A DNA stretch of 64,000 nucleotides from Methylobacterium isbiliense. GTDB lineage: Bacteria; Pseudomonadota; Alphaproteobacteria; Rhizobiales; Beijerinckiaceae. The notes beneath the pieces are model-generated. The model saw nothing but the letters and a program-made list of their open reading frames with translations. It ran no database searches and was not told where the DNA came from. The position numbers and the translations under genes are program-made. The stretch covers positions 40,501-104,500 of the forward strand of contig NZ_BPQQ01000005.1 in NCBI RefSeq assembly GCF_022179325.1, in the 5' to 3' direction. Below, one piece after another: positions 25,641 through 33,797 of the stretch; the stretch's first letter is position 1, and each line of letters starts with the position of its first letter.

Positions 25641-26167
25641 GCCCGCTGCTCCTCGAATGCGGCGACGCTGACGACGATCACTTCGCCGAACCTCGTGAAC
25701 CGCTCGTCATCTTGGATGTCGGCGAAGGCGACGTCGAGATCCGGGGTGGCGTTGACCGATCCCTTCTGCGCCAGGATCCGATGCACCTGCCGATCATCGC
25801 CGATGACGGTCCCGTTGAGCGCGTCGATGAGCGGCTTCAGCATGTTGTCGACGTCCGGCTGGGACGGGTCGAAGGGATCGAGGCTCAACCAGTCGATCCG
25901 TACCTGCACGGGGGCGGTGACGAGACGTAGGCCCCGCCCCTTCGTGGAGGCCTCGACCGCCTCGGTGAGAGCGGTCGTCACCGTCCCTCGCCACCGCGGC
26001 AGCGCCGCGGGCTTGCTGCCGTCGTCGTTGCGCGTCGACACGGGACGGCCGAAGACCCAGTAGGTGAACGGCAGGTCGTGGCCGACCGGCGGTCTGCGTC
26101 TGCCCAAGGCGCCCCCCACACCGCTCCGCCCCGGCAGCGTCATCTCGCGATGAAGGACGCGCCGCAT
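25637..26167 (-). CDS. RusA-family Holliday junction resolvase-like nuclease
   Basis: The 176-residue protein contains the RusA core: PDVDNMLKPLIDALNGTVIG then DDRQVHRI, giving Asp105, Asp107, Lys111, Asp115 and the Asp124-Asp125 pair that match the metal-binding acidic residues of RusA. RusA cleaves four-way DNA junctions and is usually phage-borne. Length is somewhat above RusA (about 120), owing to an Arg/Gly-rich N-terminus; ATGs at 26167 and 26143 are both weakly supported by ribosome-binding sites. No phage genes are nearby. It is first in a coupled pair with the HEPN-like protein. Confidence 0.8.
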   Translation of the reverse strand: MRRVLHREMTLPGRSGVGGALGRRRPPVGHDLPFTYWVFGRPVSTRNDDGSKPAALPRWRGTVTTALTEAVEASTKGRGLRLVTAPVQVRIDWLSLDPFDPSQPDVDNMLKPLIDALNGTVIGDDRQVHRILAQKGSVNATPDLDVAFADIQDDERFTRFGEVIVVSVAAFEEQRA

Positions 26168-26279
26168 GGACGTTCAGCACGACCCTACCGCATCACCTGC
26201 CCCTGCGTAAGCAGGAGCGCATGGGCATCGTGCCCGCGCGATCCTCTCATCGAATTCGCGAAACGCCGTTCCGCACCGG

Positions 26280-26308
26280 TTGACAAGCCGCCGCCGGCCC
26301 CCGAACCA
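26280..26308 (+). promoter_or_regulatory. Candidate promoter of the catabolic operon
   Basis: A perfect TTGACA at 26280-26285 is followed after 17 bases by GAACCA, a poor -10 box, 37 bases before the first gene. The -35 match is striking in this GC-rich context but the -10 is weak, so an activator or another sigma factor could be needed. It lies between the RusA-like gene and the divergent operon. Confidence 0.35.
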
Positions 26309-26344
26309 TGGCGCCAGGGCCCGACGAGAGGCCCGCGCACAAGG

Positions 26345-27601
26345 ATGAACGGGGTGAGGACAACGCTCTTGACCGTGCTGTCGGCCGCAGCACTCGCCGC
26401 CGCGTGGCACGGCCCGGCCTCCGCCCAGCAGGCTGCGGCACCGACGCGCTCCGATCAGGCGATCTCCGACAGGGTGGTGAAAATCGGCTTCATCCTCGAC
26501 ATGTCGGGGATCTACGCCGACGTCACCGGGCCGGGCAGCGCCGCTGCGGCGCGCATGGCGGTGGAGGATTTCGGCGGCAGCGTGCTCGGCGCGCCGATCG
26601 AGGTGCTGGTGGCCGACCACCAGAACAAGGCCGACGTCGCGGCCGCCACCGCGCGGGCGTGGTTCGACACCGAGAAGGTGGACGCGATCCTCGACGTCGC
26701 GGCCTCCGCCACCGCACTCGCCGCCGCCGACATCGCCCGGGCCAAGAACCGGATCATCGCCTTCAGCGGCCCCGGCGCGGTGCGGCTGACCAACGAGGCC
26801 TGCTCGCCGGTCTCGATCCACTGGGCCTACGACACCTACGCGCTCTCCAACGTCACCGCCCAGGCCACCGTGAAGGCGGGCGGGGATTCGTGGTTCTTCA
26901 TCACCGCCGACTACGCCTTCGGCCACGAGCTGGAGCGCGATGCCACCGCCGTGGTGAAGGCGAGCGGCGGCAGCCTGAAGGGCAGCGTGCGCGCGCCCAT
27001 CAACACCCCGGACTTCTCCTCCTTCCTGCTCCAGGCGCAGGGGTCGGGGGCGAAGATCGTCGGACTGGCGAATGCGGGCCGCGATACCACCAACGCCATC
27101 AAGCAGGCGGCGGAGTTCGGCCTGACCCAGAGCGGCCAGAAGCTCGCCGGGCTCCTCGTCTACATCAACGACGTCCACAGCCTCGGGCTCGGCCCGACGC
27201 AGGGCATGCTGCTCACGGAAGGCTTCTACTGGGACCTCGACGAGGGCACCCGCGCGTGGTCGAAGCGCTTCTTCGAGCGCACCGGGCGCATGCCGAACAT
27301 GTCCCAGGCGGGCGTCTATTCCACCGTCACGCACTACCTCAAGGCCGTCCGGCAGGCCGGCACCGACGAGACGCAGGCCGTGATGAAGGTCATGCGGGAG
27401 ACGCCGGTGAACGATTTCTACGCAAGGGGCGGGCGCATCCGGGAGGACGGGCGCATGGTCCACGACATGTACCTGTTCGAGGTCAAGACGCCCGCGGAAT
27501 CCACCGGGCCGTGGGACCTCTACAAGCGCGTGGCCACCATTCCGGGCGACCAGGCGTTCCAGCCGCTCTCGGCCTCCCGCTGCCCGCTGGTGAAGAAGTG
27601 A
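26345..27601 (+). CDS. Branched-chain amino-acid-type ABC substrate-binding protein
   Basis: This 418-residue periplasmic binding protein of the HAAT/LivJ type has a signal peptide (hydrophobic residues 5-25 ending ASAQQ), then VVKIGFILDMSGIYADVTGPGS, the standard ligand-loop start, two Rossmann-like lobes, and a C-terminal Cys in ASRCPL. Family members bind amino acids, amides or aromatic acids. No permease or ATPase genes are beside it, so it must share an importer or act as a sensor. ATG 26345 is used; GTG 26354 with AAGGA eight bases upstream is a strong alternative. Its stop overlaps the cyclase start as GTGA. Confidence 0.88.
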   Translation: MNGVRTTLLTVLSAAALAAAWHGPASAQQAAAPTRSDQAISDRVVKIGFILDMSGIYADVTGPGSAAAARMAVEDFGGSVLGAPIEVLVADHQNKADVAAATARAWFDTEKVDAILDVAASATALAAADIARAKNRIIAFSGPGAVRLTNEACSPVSIHWAYDTYALSNVTAQATVKAGGDSWFFITADYAFGHELERDATAVVKASGGSLKGSVRAPINTPDFSSFLLQAQGSGAKIVGLANAGRDTTNAIKQAAEFGLTQSGQKLAGLLVYINDVHSLGLGPTQGMLLTEGFYWDLDEGTRAWSKRFFERTGRMPNMSQAGVYSTVTHYLKAVRQAGTDETQAVMKVMRETPVNDFYARGGRIREDGRMVHDMYLFEVKTPAESTGPWDLYKRVATIPGDQAFQPLSASRCPLVKK

Positions 27602-28626
27602 GCCTGCGCTGGCGCCGCCGCCCGGAGGGCTCGACCTGGGGCGACTGGGGTCCCGACGACGAGATCGGGCGGCTCAACCTGCTCACCCCCGAGAAGGTGC
27701 GCCAGGGCGTCGCCGAGGTGTGCGAGGGCCTGACCTTCTGCCTCAGCCTGCCGCTCGACTATCCGGGCGGCAACGTGCTGAACCCGCGCCGCCACCCGCC
27801 GCGCCTCACCCCGACCGTGCGGGCGAACGGGCGCCCGAACATGAACTTCCCGGTCTGCGAGGAGGTGCCCGAGGCCACCGACGTGATCAGCGACGACGTC
27901 GCGGTGCTGCACCTGCAGTATTCGACGCAGTGGGACGGCCTCTGCCACGTCGGCTCGCTGTTCGACGCGGACGGGGACGGCGCGGCCGAGCCCGTCTACT
28001 ACAACGGCTTCCGGGCGGGTGCGGACATCACCGGCCCGTCGGCGCCGGGGGATGCGGCCGCGCCCTCGCGCGCCAAGGCGCTCGGCATCGAGCGGCTGGC
28101 GGAGCGCGGCATGCAGGGCCGGGGCGTGATGATCGACCTGCGCGCGCATCTGGGCGATGCGCGCCGGGCGGTCGGCTACGACACGCTGCAAGAAATCATC
28201 GACGCGGACGGGGTGGTGGTCGAGCCCGGCGACATGGTCTGCCTGCACACGGGCTTCGCCGAGCGGCTGCTCGGCATGGACCGCGCGCCCGATCCGGCCA
28301 CGGTCCACGCGCTCGGCGCCGGTCTCGACGGACGCGACGCCCGGCTCCTCGACTGGATCACCGATTCGGGGCTCTGCGCGCTCATCGCCGACAACTACGC
28401 GGTCGAGGCCTACCCGGCCGGGCCGATGCGGGGCTGCTGCGCCACGCTGCCGCTGCACGAGCACTGCCTGTTCAAGCTCGGGGTCAATCTCGGGGAATTG
28501 TGGCACCTCACGCCGCTCGCGACGTGGCTGCGCGCCAACGGCCGCTCCCGCTTCCTCCTCACCGCCCCGCCGCTGCGGCTGCCCGGCGCCGTCGGCTCGC
28601 CGACGACGCCGATCGCGACGGTGTAG
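27598..28626 (+). CDS. Cyclase (kynurenine formamidase-like) family protein
   Basis: A 342-residue metal-dependent hydrolase of the cyclase family. The metal-site region reads YSTQWDGLCHVGSLFD, the variant found in the long subfamily in place of HxGTHxD, and EPGDMVCLHTGF, YNGFRAGADI and LLDWITDSG are other family blocks. Relatives open amide or lactone rings (for example isatin hydrolase and kynurenine formamidase). The GTG start overlaps the binding-protein stop, so the genes are translationally coupled. Its substrate is unknown but should be a ring compound brought in by the binding protein. Confidence 0.85.
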   Translation: MSLRWRRRPEGSTWGDWGPDDEIGRLNLLTPEKVRQGVAEVCEGLTFCLSLPLDYPGGNVLNPRRHPPRLTPTVRANGRPNMNFPVCEEVPEATDVISDDVAVLHLQYSTQWDGLCHVGSLFDADGDGAAEPVYYNGFRAGADITGPSAPGDAAAPSRAKALGIERLAERGMQGRGVMIDLRAHLGDARRAVGYDTLQEIIDADGVVVEPGDMVCLHTGFAERLLGMDRAPDPATVHALGAGLDGRDARLLDWITDSGLCALIADNYAVEAYPAGPMRGCCATLPLHEHCLFKLGVNLGELWHLTPLATWLRANGRSRFLLTAPPLRLPGAVGSPTTPIATV

Positions 28627-28634
28627 GATCCCGC

Positions 28635-29759
28635 ATGACCGCCCATCTCCTCTCCCCCGCGCGCCTGCGCGGCGTCACCCTGCGCAACCGCATCGTCGTC
28701 CCGCCCATGTGCCAGTACTCGGCCGAGGACGGGCTGGCGGGCGACTACCACCTCGTCCATTACGGGCGCTTCGCGCTCGGCGGCGCCGGGCTGGTGATCC
28801 TGGAGGCCACCGCGGTGGTGCCGGAGGGCCGCATCACCCACGGCGATCTCGGCCTGTGGTCGGACGCGCACGGGGAGGCGCTCGCCCGCACCGCCCGCTT
28901 CCTCAAGGGCCAGGGCGCGGCGGCGGGCCTGCAGCTCGCCCATGCCGGGCGCAAGGCCAGCATGCAGCGGCCCTGGTTCGGCAACGGCCCGCTCGGCCCC
29001 GACGACCTCGCCCGCGGCGACGCTCCCTGGCCCGTCGTCGCCCCGAGCGCCGTGCCGGTGGACGAGGGCTGGCTGGTGCCGGGCGAACTCGACGCCGCCG
29101 CGATGGCGGCCCTGGTGCGGGCGTTCGAGGCCGCGGCAACGCGCGCCGACCGCGCCGGTTTCGACGTGATCGAGCTGCACTGCGCCCACGGCTACCTGCT
29201 GCACAGCTTCCTCTCGCCGCTCTCCAACTGGCGCAGCGACGCCTACGGGGGCGACCGCGCCGGGCGGATGCGGTTTCCCCTGGAGGTCGCCCGGGCCCTG
29301 CGGGCGGCGTGGCCGGAGGACAAGCCCCTGTTCGTGCGGGTCTCGGCGGTGGACGGGATCGAGGGCGGGCTCACCCTCGACGACACGCTGGCCTTCGCGG
29401 GCGAACTGAGGCGCGCCGGCATCGACCTGATCGACTGCTCCTCGGGCGGCATCAGCGGCTCGGCCACCGCCGCGCGGGTGCAGCGGGATTACGGCTATCA
29501 GGTCGATTTCGCCGCCCGGATCCGCCGCGAGGCGGAGATTCCCACGATGGCGGTCGGCCTGATCGTCGATCCGCGCCAAGCCGAGGCGGTGCTCGCCGAG
29601 GGCCGCGCCGACCTCGTCGCGGTCGGGCGCGAGGCGCTGGCCGATCCGAACTGGGCCTTGCGGGCGCGGCAGGGCTTCGAGGGCTGGCCGGCGCAGGCGG
29701 GCTGGTGGCTGGAGCGGCGCGCCCGCGACATCGACCGGCTCGGGCCCTGGGCGCCGTGA
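28635..29759 (+). CDS. NADH:flavin oxidoreductase, Old Yellow Enzyme (YqjM-like)
   Basis: The 374-residue FMN barrel enzyme has RNRIVVPPMCQYSAEDG at the start, LQLAHAGRKA, the active-site pair in FDVIELHCAHGYLLHSFLSPLSN, GGDRAGRMRFPLEV and VAVGREALADPNW, all typical of the YqjM/xenobiotic reductase class with Cys26-like residue in PMCQYS. It reduces activated C=C bonds of enones. It is 8 bases after the cyclase stop, clearly in the same operon, where an alpha,beta-unsaturated ring or acyl intermediate is implied. Confidence 0.93.
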   Translation: MTAHLLSPARLRGVTLRNRIVVPPMCQYSAEDGLAGDYHLVHYGRFALGGAGLVILEATAVVPEGRITHGDLGLWSDAHGEALARTARFLKGQGAAAGLQLAHAGRKASMQRPWFGNGPLGPDDLARGDAPWPVVAPSAVPVDEGWLVPGELDAAAMAALVRAFEAAATRADRAGFDVIELHCAHGYLLHSFLSPLSNWRSDAYGGDRAGRMRFPLEVARALRAAWPEDKPLFVRVSAVDGIEGGLTLDDTLAFAGELRRAGIDLIDCSSGGISGSATAARVQRDYGYQVDFAARIRREAEIPTMAVGLIVDPRQAEAVLAEGRADLVAVGREALADPNWALRARQGFEGWPAQAGWWLERRARDIDRLGPWAP

Positions 29760-29821
29760 GGCGGGGCACCGCCCCGCACCGGGGCGGCCCCGGACCCGCC
29801 GTCAGACGAGGGAGGAGAGAC

Positions 29822-30772
29822 ATGACCGAGATCGCCGTGATCGGGGCCGGGCTGATGGGGCACGGCATCGCGCTGGTGCTGGCGCTGGGCGGGCACCGGG
29901 TGCGCCTCACCGACAGCCGCGCCGAGACCCTGGCGCAGGTGCAGGGCCTGATGGCCTCCGCCCTCGACACCCTGCGCGAGGCCGGCGCCGTCGGCGCCGA
30001 CTGGACCGCCGAGCGCCTCGCGGGCGCCGTGCGGCTCTCCCCCGACCTCGCCGAGACGGTCGCGGGCGCCCGCCTCGTCATCGAGGCGATCACCGAGAAC
30101 CCGGAGGCGAAGCGCGCCCTGTTCGGGGAACTCGACCGCCTCTGCCCGCCGGAGACGATCCTGGCGAGCAACACCAGCTACCTCGACGTCTTCCCGCTGA
30201 TCCCCGCGGCGCGCCAGTCGCGGGCGATCGTCGCCCACTGGTACACGCCCCCCTACATCGTCGACCTCGTCGACGTGGTGCCGGGGCCGCAGACCGATCC
30301 GGCGGTGGTGGAAGAGGTGCGCGCCCTCGTCGTCGGCCTCGGCCAGGTGCCGATCGTGCTCAAGCGCTTCATCCCGGGCTACGTCGCCAACCGCATCCAG
30401 TCAGCGATCTCGGCGGAGGTCTACCACCTGCTCGACGAGGGCATCGCTACCCCGCGGGAGATCGACGACGCCATCGTGCACGGGCTCAGCCTCCGCATCC
30501 CGATCCTCGGCCACCTCGCCAAGGCCGACTTCACCGGCATCGAACTGCTGCGCCACGCGCTCGCCAACGCGAGCTACAGCCCACCGCCCGCCCGCACCCG
30601 CTCCGAGGCGCTCGACGCGCTGGTGGAGGAGGGCCGCACCGGCGTGATGGCGGGCCGCGGCTTCTTCGACTGGGGCGGGCGCGACCCGGCCGACCTCTTC
30701 CGCGACCGCGACCGCCGGCTGCTGGCCCTCAAGCAGGCCATGAAGGCGGTCGGGCGGATGGAGGGGCGCTAG
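29822..30772 (+). CDS. 3-Hydroxyacyl-CoA dehydrogenase family protein
   Basis: This 316-residue NAD(P)-dependent enzyme has the Rossmann loop IGAGLMGHGIA at residues 6-16, the catalytic region ASNTSYLD near 121, AHWYTPPYIVDLVDVVPG (with the family His) and the C-terminal helical domain with RIQSAISAEVYHLL. The HWYTPP variant separates it from fatty-acid FadB-type enzymes and suggests a hydroxy acid or CoA-ester of a non-standard substrate, such as L-gulonate- or carnitine-like dehydrogenases. GGGAGGAGAGA precedes ATG 29822. A short GC hairpin at 29761-29777 lies between it and the Old Yellow Enzyme gene. It ends the operon. Confidence 0.9.
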   Translation: MTEIAVIGAGLMGHGIALVLALGGHRVRLTDSRAETLAQVQGLMASALDTLREAGAVGADWTAERLAGAVRLSPDLAETVAGARLVIEAITENPEAKRALFGELDRLCPPETILASNTSYLDVFPLIPAARQSRAIVAHWYTPPYIVDLVDVVPGPQTDPAVVEEVRALVVGLGQVPIVLKRFIPGYVANRIQSAISAEVYHLLDEGIATPREIDDAIVHGLSLRIPILGHLAKADFTGIELLRHALANASYSPPPARTRSEALDALVEEGRTGVMAGRGFFDWGGRDPADLFRDRDRRLLALKQAMKAVGRMEGR

Positions 30773-30773
30773 C

Positions 30774-30799
30774 GGAGCCGGCGCGGACGCGCCGGCTCC
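30774..30799 (+). terminator. Perfect GC-rich hairpin closing the catabolic operon
   Basis: The arms GGAGCCGGCGC (30774-30784) and GCGCCGGCTCC (30789-30799) pair without mismatch around the loop GGAC, two bases after the 3-hydroxyacyl-CoA dehydrogenase stop. No T run follows, so it may end transcription with Rho or protect the 3' end of the mRNA. Confidence 0.55.
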
Positions 30800-30887
30800 C
30801 GGCGCTGTCGCAAGCCGCCGCGGCGACGCTATAACGGGGGCGAGATCACCGAAGGGGGCGACGCCCCCTCCCCATCCCGGGCGGCCC

Positions 30888-31886
30888 ATGTTCGACTTTC
30901 CCGTGCTCATCGGCGACATCGGCGGCACCAACGCGCGCTTCGCCGTGCTGGAGCGGCCGGACGATGAGCCGGCGGCCCTCGCCCATGTCCGCACCGGCGA
31001 CTATCCGGACCCGAGCGCCGCGATCCGCGCGGCCCTGACGGGGGCGCCCACGGCGCCGCCCCGCTCCGCGCTCCTCGCGGTGGCCGCGCGGGTCGACGGG
31101 CCGGCGGTGCGGCTCACCAACGCCGCCTGGGTGATCGAGGGCGCGCGGATCGGCGCGGATTTCGGCCTCTCCGCCTGCACGATCGTCAACGATTACGTGC
31201 CGGTGGCGGCGGGTGCCGCCGCCCTCGACCCGGCCGGGCCGGATCGCGGCATCCTCGCCCCCATCGGTCCGGTGCTTCCGCCCGGGCGCGGCGCCCGGCT
31301 GGTGCTGGGGCCGGGCACGGGCTTCGGCGCCGCGGCGCTGGTGCCCTACGGCGAGCAGCTCGCCATCGTGTCGACCGAGGCCGGCCACACCGATTTCGGC
31401 CCCAGCGACGAGGCCGAGGCTCAGCTCTGGCCGCACTTGGAGCGGGTCGAGGGCCGCGTCACGGTCGAGACCCTGCTCTCCGGCCCCGGCCTGTCGCGGC
31501 TCTACGCGGCGCTCGGCGGCGGGCGCCACGCCGACCCCGCGGCCGTCACGGCGGACGGGCTCTCGGGCCGCGATCCGGCGGCCGTCCAGGCCCTGGCGCT
31601 GTTCGCCAAGCTGCTCGGCCGGCTCTGCGGCGACCTCGCCCTGATCTTCCTGGCCACCGGCGGCGTCTATATCGGCGGCGGCATCGCCCCCCGGATCCTG
31701 CCGGTGCTGAACCAGGGCGGATTCCGGCGCGCCTTCGCGCACAAGCCGCCCTTCGCGGCTCAGATGGCGCAGATCCCCACCTGCGTCATCACCATCGCGG
31801 ACCCGGCCTTCACGGGCCTCGCCGCCCTCGCCTCGCGCCCGGCCTGCTTCGCCTATGACGGGCAGGCCTGGCGCGCCTCCGCCTGA
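30888..31886 (+). CDS. glk: Glucokinase
   Basis: The 332-residue ATP-dependent glucokinase of the proteobacterial Glk family shows LIGDIGGTNARFAVLE (phosphate 1 motif), the Asn-Asp of TIVNDYVPVA, LGPGTGFGAAAL, STEAGHTDF with the glucose-binding Glu and His, and LATGGVYIGGGIAPR near 260. It phosphorylates glucose to glucose-6-phosphate in the cytoplasm. Its 34 final bases overlap the convergent adenylate cyclase gene. The start at 30888 gives the normal N-terminus, though only GGGCGGCCC precedes it. Confidence 0.95.
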   Translation: MFDFPVLIGDIGGTNARFAVLERPDDEPAALAHVRTGDYPDPSAAIRAALTGAPTAPPRSALLAVAARVDGPAVRLTNAAWVIEGARIGADFGLSACTIVNDYVPVAAGAAALDPAGPDRGILAPIGPVLPPGRGARLVLGPGTGFGAAALVPYGEQLAIVSTEAGHTDFGPSDEAEAQLWPHLERVEGRVTVETLLSGPGLSRLYAALGGGRHADPAAVTADGLSGRDPAAVQALALFAKLLGRLCGDLALIFLATGGVYIGGGIAPRILPVLNQGGFRRAFAHKPPFAAQMAQIPTCVITIADPAFTGLAALASRPACFAYDGQAWRASA

Positions 31887-33109
31887 TCGGCGTCGAGGGC
31901 GACCACGTCCGGGCAATCCTCCTCGCCGGGCCGGCGGGGCAGGCGCCGGATCGCGAGCGCGGCCGGGCCGAGCAGGCGCACGAAGCGCTTCGAGGCGGCG
32001 AGGTCGAGAGCCTCGCGCTTGGCCCGCCCCTCGATGCGCGCGAGCGCGTTCATGGCCGGCCCCAGCACGGTGAACTCGGCCCGGTGGCCGTCGTCGAAGA
32101 CGCCCACCAGCACCTCGCCCGCGTGCAGCACGGCCGTGAGGTCGAGGGGCGGCAGGCGGCGGGCGGCGCGGGCCCGGTTGACCTCGCGGATCTCCGCGCG
32201 GATCGCCCGCGCGCAGGCCAAGGCCGCGCGCGCCTGCGCCTCCGGCGGACCGGCGAGGAACAGCGCCAGCACCCCGTCGCCCACGTACTTGTCGACGATG
32301 CCGCCCTCGCGCGTGACGGCGGCGTGGGCGGCGGCGCGCACGGCAAGCAGCCAATCGGCCACCTCGCGCCCGCCGAAGGCCCGGGTGAGGGCCGAGAAGC
32401 CCCGGATGTCGAGGGCGAGCAGGCAGGCGTGGCGGGCATCGAGCGGAGTCGCGCCATCCGGCCGCACGAGGTCGATGCCCGCCGGCACGAAGCGGGCGAG
32501 CTGCGCCCGCTCCTGCTCCAGGCGCAAGGCCCTGGCGACCGCGCCGCGCAGGCGCACCACCCCGTCGATCACGAACAGGCTGGCGGCCACGAAGGCGAAC
32601 AGGCCGAAGGCCTGGTGCCCGAGGGTGACCGCCGGCCCGAACACCGCGAGGTCCGGCCGCGCAAGCCCGACGATCAGGACGGAAGCCCAGGCGGACGAGA
32701 CCACGAGCGCGAACACGACCGTGTGCCAGACCCGCAGGGTCAGCCCGGTCTGGAGCAGGAGCAGGAAGGCCGGCAGCCGGCTCACCGTGTCGGCGGGGTC
32801 GCCCGGCCCGTCCGAGCCCGCCACCATGTGCTCGATCACGACGTAGACCGCGAGCCCCGCGTCGAGCAGCGTGGAGAGCCAGGCGAGGCGCTCCCCGTCG
32901 CGACGCGGCGCCGTCAGCGCGAGCCAGACCGAGCTGACGGCGTAGCCGGCGAGCACGAACCAGTGGCTCCCGGCATGGATCGAGCCGTCGTGGGTCTGGG
33001 CGGCGGCGAGCAGCACCAGGAAGGTGACGAGGCGCAGCGCCAGCGCGCGGGGACCCGATGCGGCCGCCAGCGCGACCGCCAGCGTCTCCCGCGTCCTCTG
33101 CTCCCGCAC
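31853..33109 (-). CDS. Membrane-bound class III adenylate/guanylate cyclase
   Basis: This 418-residue protein has about six hydrophobic helices between residues 20 and 180, then a class III cyclase domain (about 222-400). Metal-binding Asp234 lies in LALDIRGFSALTR and Asp278 in VDKYVGDGVLALF; the transition-state pair Asn356 and Arg360 is in GPAMNALARIEG. All catalytic residues are thus present and cAMP synthesis is likely. The GTG at 33109 with GGAGGAC upstream is preferred; much longer upstream readings cross the VOC gene in another frame. It overlaps glk by 34 bases at the 3' end. Confidence 0.9.
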   Translation of the reverse strand: MREQRTRETLAVALAAASGPRALALRLVTFLVLLAAAQTHDGSIHAGSHWFVLAGYAVSSVWLALTAPRRDGERLAWLSTLLDAGLAVYVVIEHMVAGSDGPGDPADTVSRLPAFLLLLQTGLTLRVWHTVVFALVVSSAWASVLIVGLARPDLAVFGPAVTLGHQAFGLFAFVAASLFVIDGVVRLRGAVARALRLEQERAQLARFVPAGIDLVRPDGATPLDARHACLLALDIRGFSALTRAFGGREVADWLLAVRAAAHAAVTREGGIVDKYVGDGVLALFLAGPPEAQARAALACARAIRAEIREVNRARAARRLPPLDLTAVLHAGEVLVGVFDDGHRAEFTVLGPAMNALARIEGRAKREALDLAASKRFVRLLGPAALAIRRLPRRPGEEDCPDVVALDADQAEARQACPS

Positions 33110-33230
33110 GTCCCGTCCTCCGCCCGAAGCGACGCTCTTACGCTGCGTCGCCCCGCGGCGTCGAGTGCGCGACCCGGCCTCGGGGACGCGTGCGGCGAAG
33201 CCGCGCTGCGGCGACGAAGGCGCCGCCAGG

Positions 33231-33644
33231 TCAGTAGCCCTTCCAGAGGCCCGGGGTCGCGAGTTCGACGAGGTGCCCGTCCGGGTCGCGGAAGTACAGG
33301 CTGGTGCCGCCCCGCGGCCAGGTGGTGCGGCCTTCGATCTCGATGCCGGCGGCGGGAAGATGCGCCTCCCATTCGGGCAGGGCCTCGGCCGGGATCGACA
33401 GCGCGACGTGGAGCGGCCCCTGGCCGTCATGGGGCGGGATGGTGCCGCCGGGCGTCTCGATCGGGTGCAGGGAGCCGCCGCGCGGGAACAGCAGCAGCAC
33501 GCCGCGGCCGGCGACGTCGAAGGCGCGCATGCGGTGGTCGGCGTGGAGGCAGGGCAGGCCCATCGGCCCGCCCCAGAAGGCGGCGGCGCGCTCCAGGTCG
33601 TCCACGTACAAAACGGTCTCCAGGACGCCTGCGATCGTCGGCAT
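33231..33644 (-). CDS. Glyoxalase/VOC superfamily protein
   Basis: This 137-residue vicinal-oxygen-chelate protein has two beta-alpha-beta-beta-beta units. It starts VLETVLYVDDLERAAAFW, and the second half has LHVALSIPAEALPEWEAHL and LYFRDPDGHLVELATPGLW, where Glu and His positions suit a divalent metal. The substrate is unknown; relatives include glyoxalase I, dioxygenases and fosfomycin-type resistance proteins. GGAGGAG lies five bases before the ATG, an ideal ribosome-binding site. It lies just upstream of the cyclase gene on the same strand. Confidence 0.9.
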   Translation of the reverse strand: MPTIAGVLETVLYVDDLERAAAFWGGPMGLPCLHADHRMRAFDVAGRGVLLLFPRGGSLHPIETPGGTIPPHDGQGPLHVALSIPAEALPEWEAHLPAAGIEIEGRTTWPRGGTSLYFRDPDGHLVELATPGLWKGY

Positions 33645-33797
33645 CGTCTCCTCCGGGCGGTCCGGAGGGCGTCCCTCCGGCCATGCAGCCTGCGCCGAGA
33701 TGGGGCCGGTTCGGCGCGCGGTGCAAGCACGAGCGCCTCGGCGGGGTGGCCTGCGCCGTTCCGCCGAGGGCGCGGGGGAGCCGGGCTCCCGCGCGCG

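Noticed and set aside
25008-26167. Prophage remnant around the RusA-like gene
   Set aside because: No integrase, capsid, terminase or att-like repeats are seen on either side; flanks are ordinary metabolic genes.
29761-29777. Hairpin GCGGGG/CCCCGC between the Old Yellow Enzyme and hydroxyacyl-CoA dehydrogenase genes
   Set aside because: Short, no T run, and inside a compact operon; not credible as a terminator.
31853-33730. Adenylate cyclase extended upstream to 33730
   Set aside because: The extension crosses the VOC gene in another frame and has no membrane or domain character; GTG 33109 has a good ribosome-binding site.
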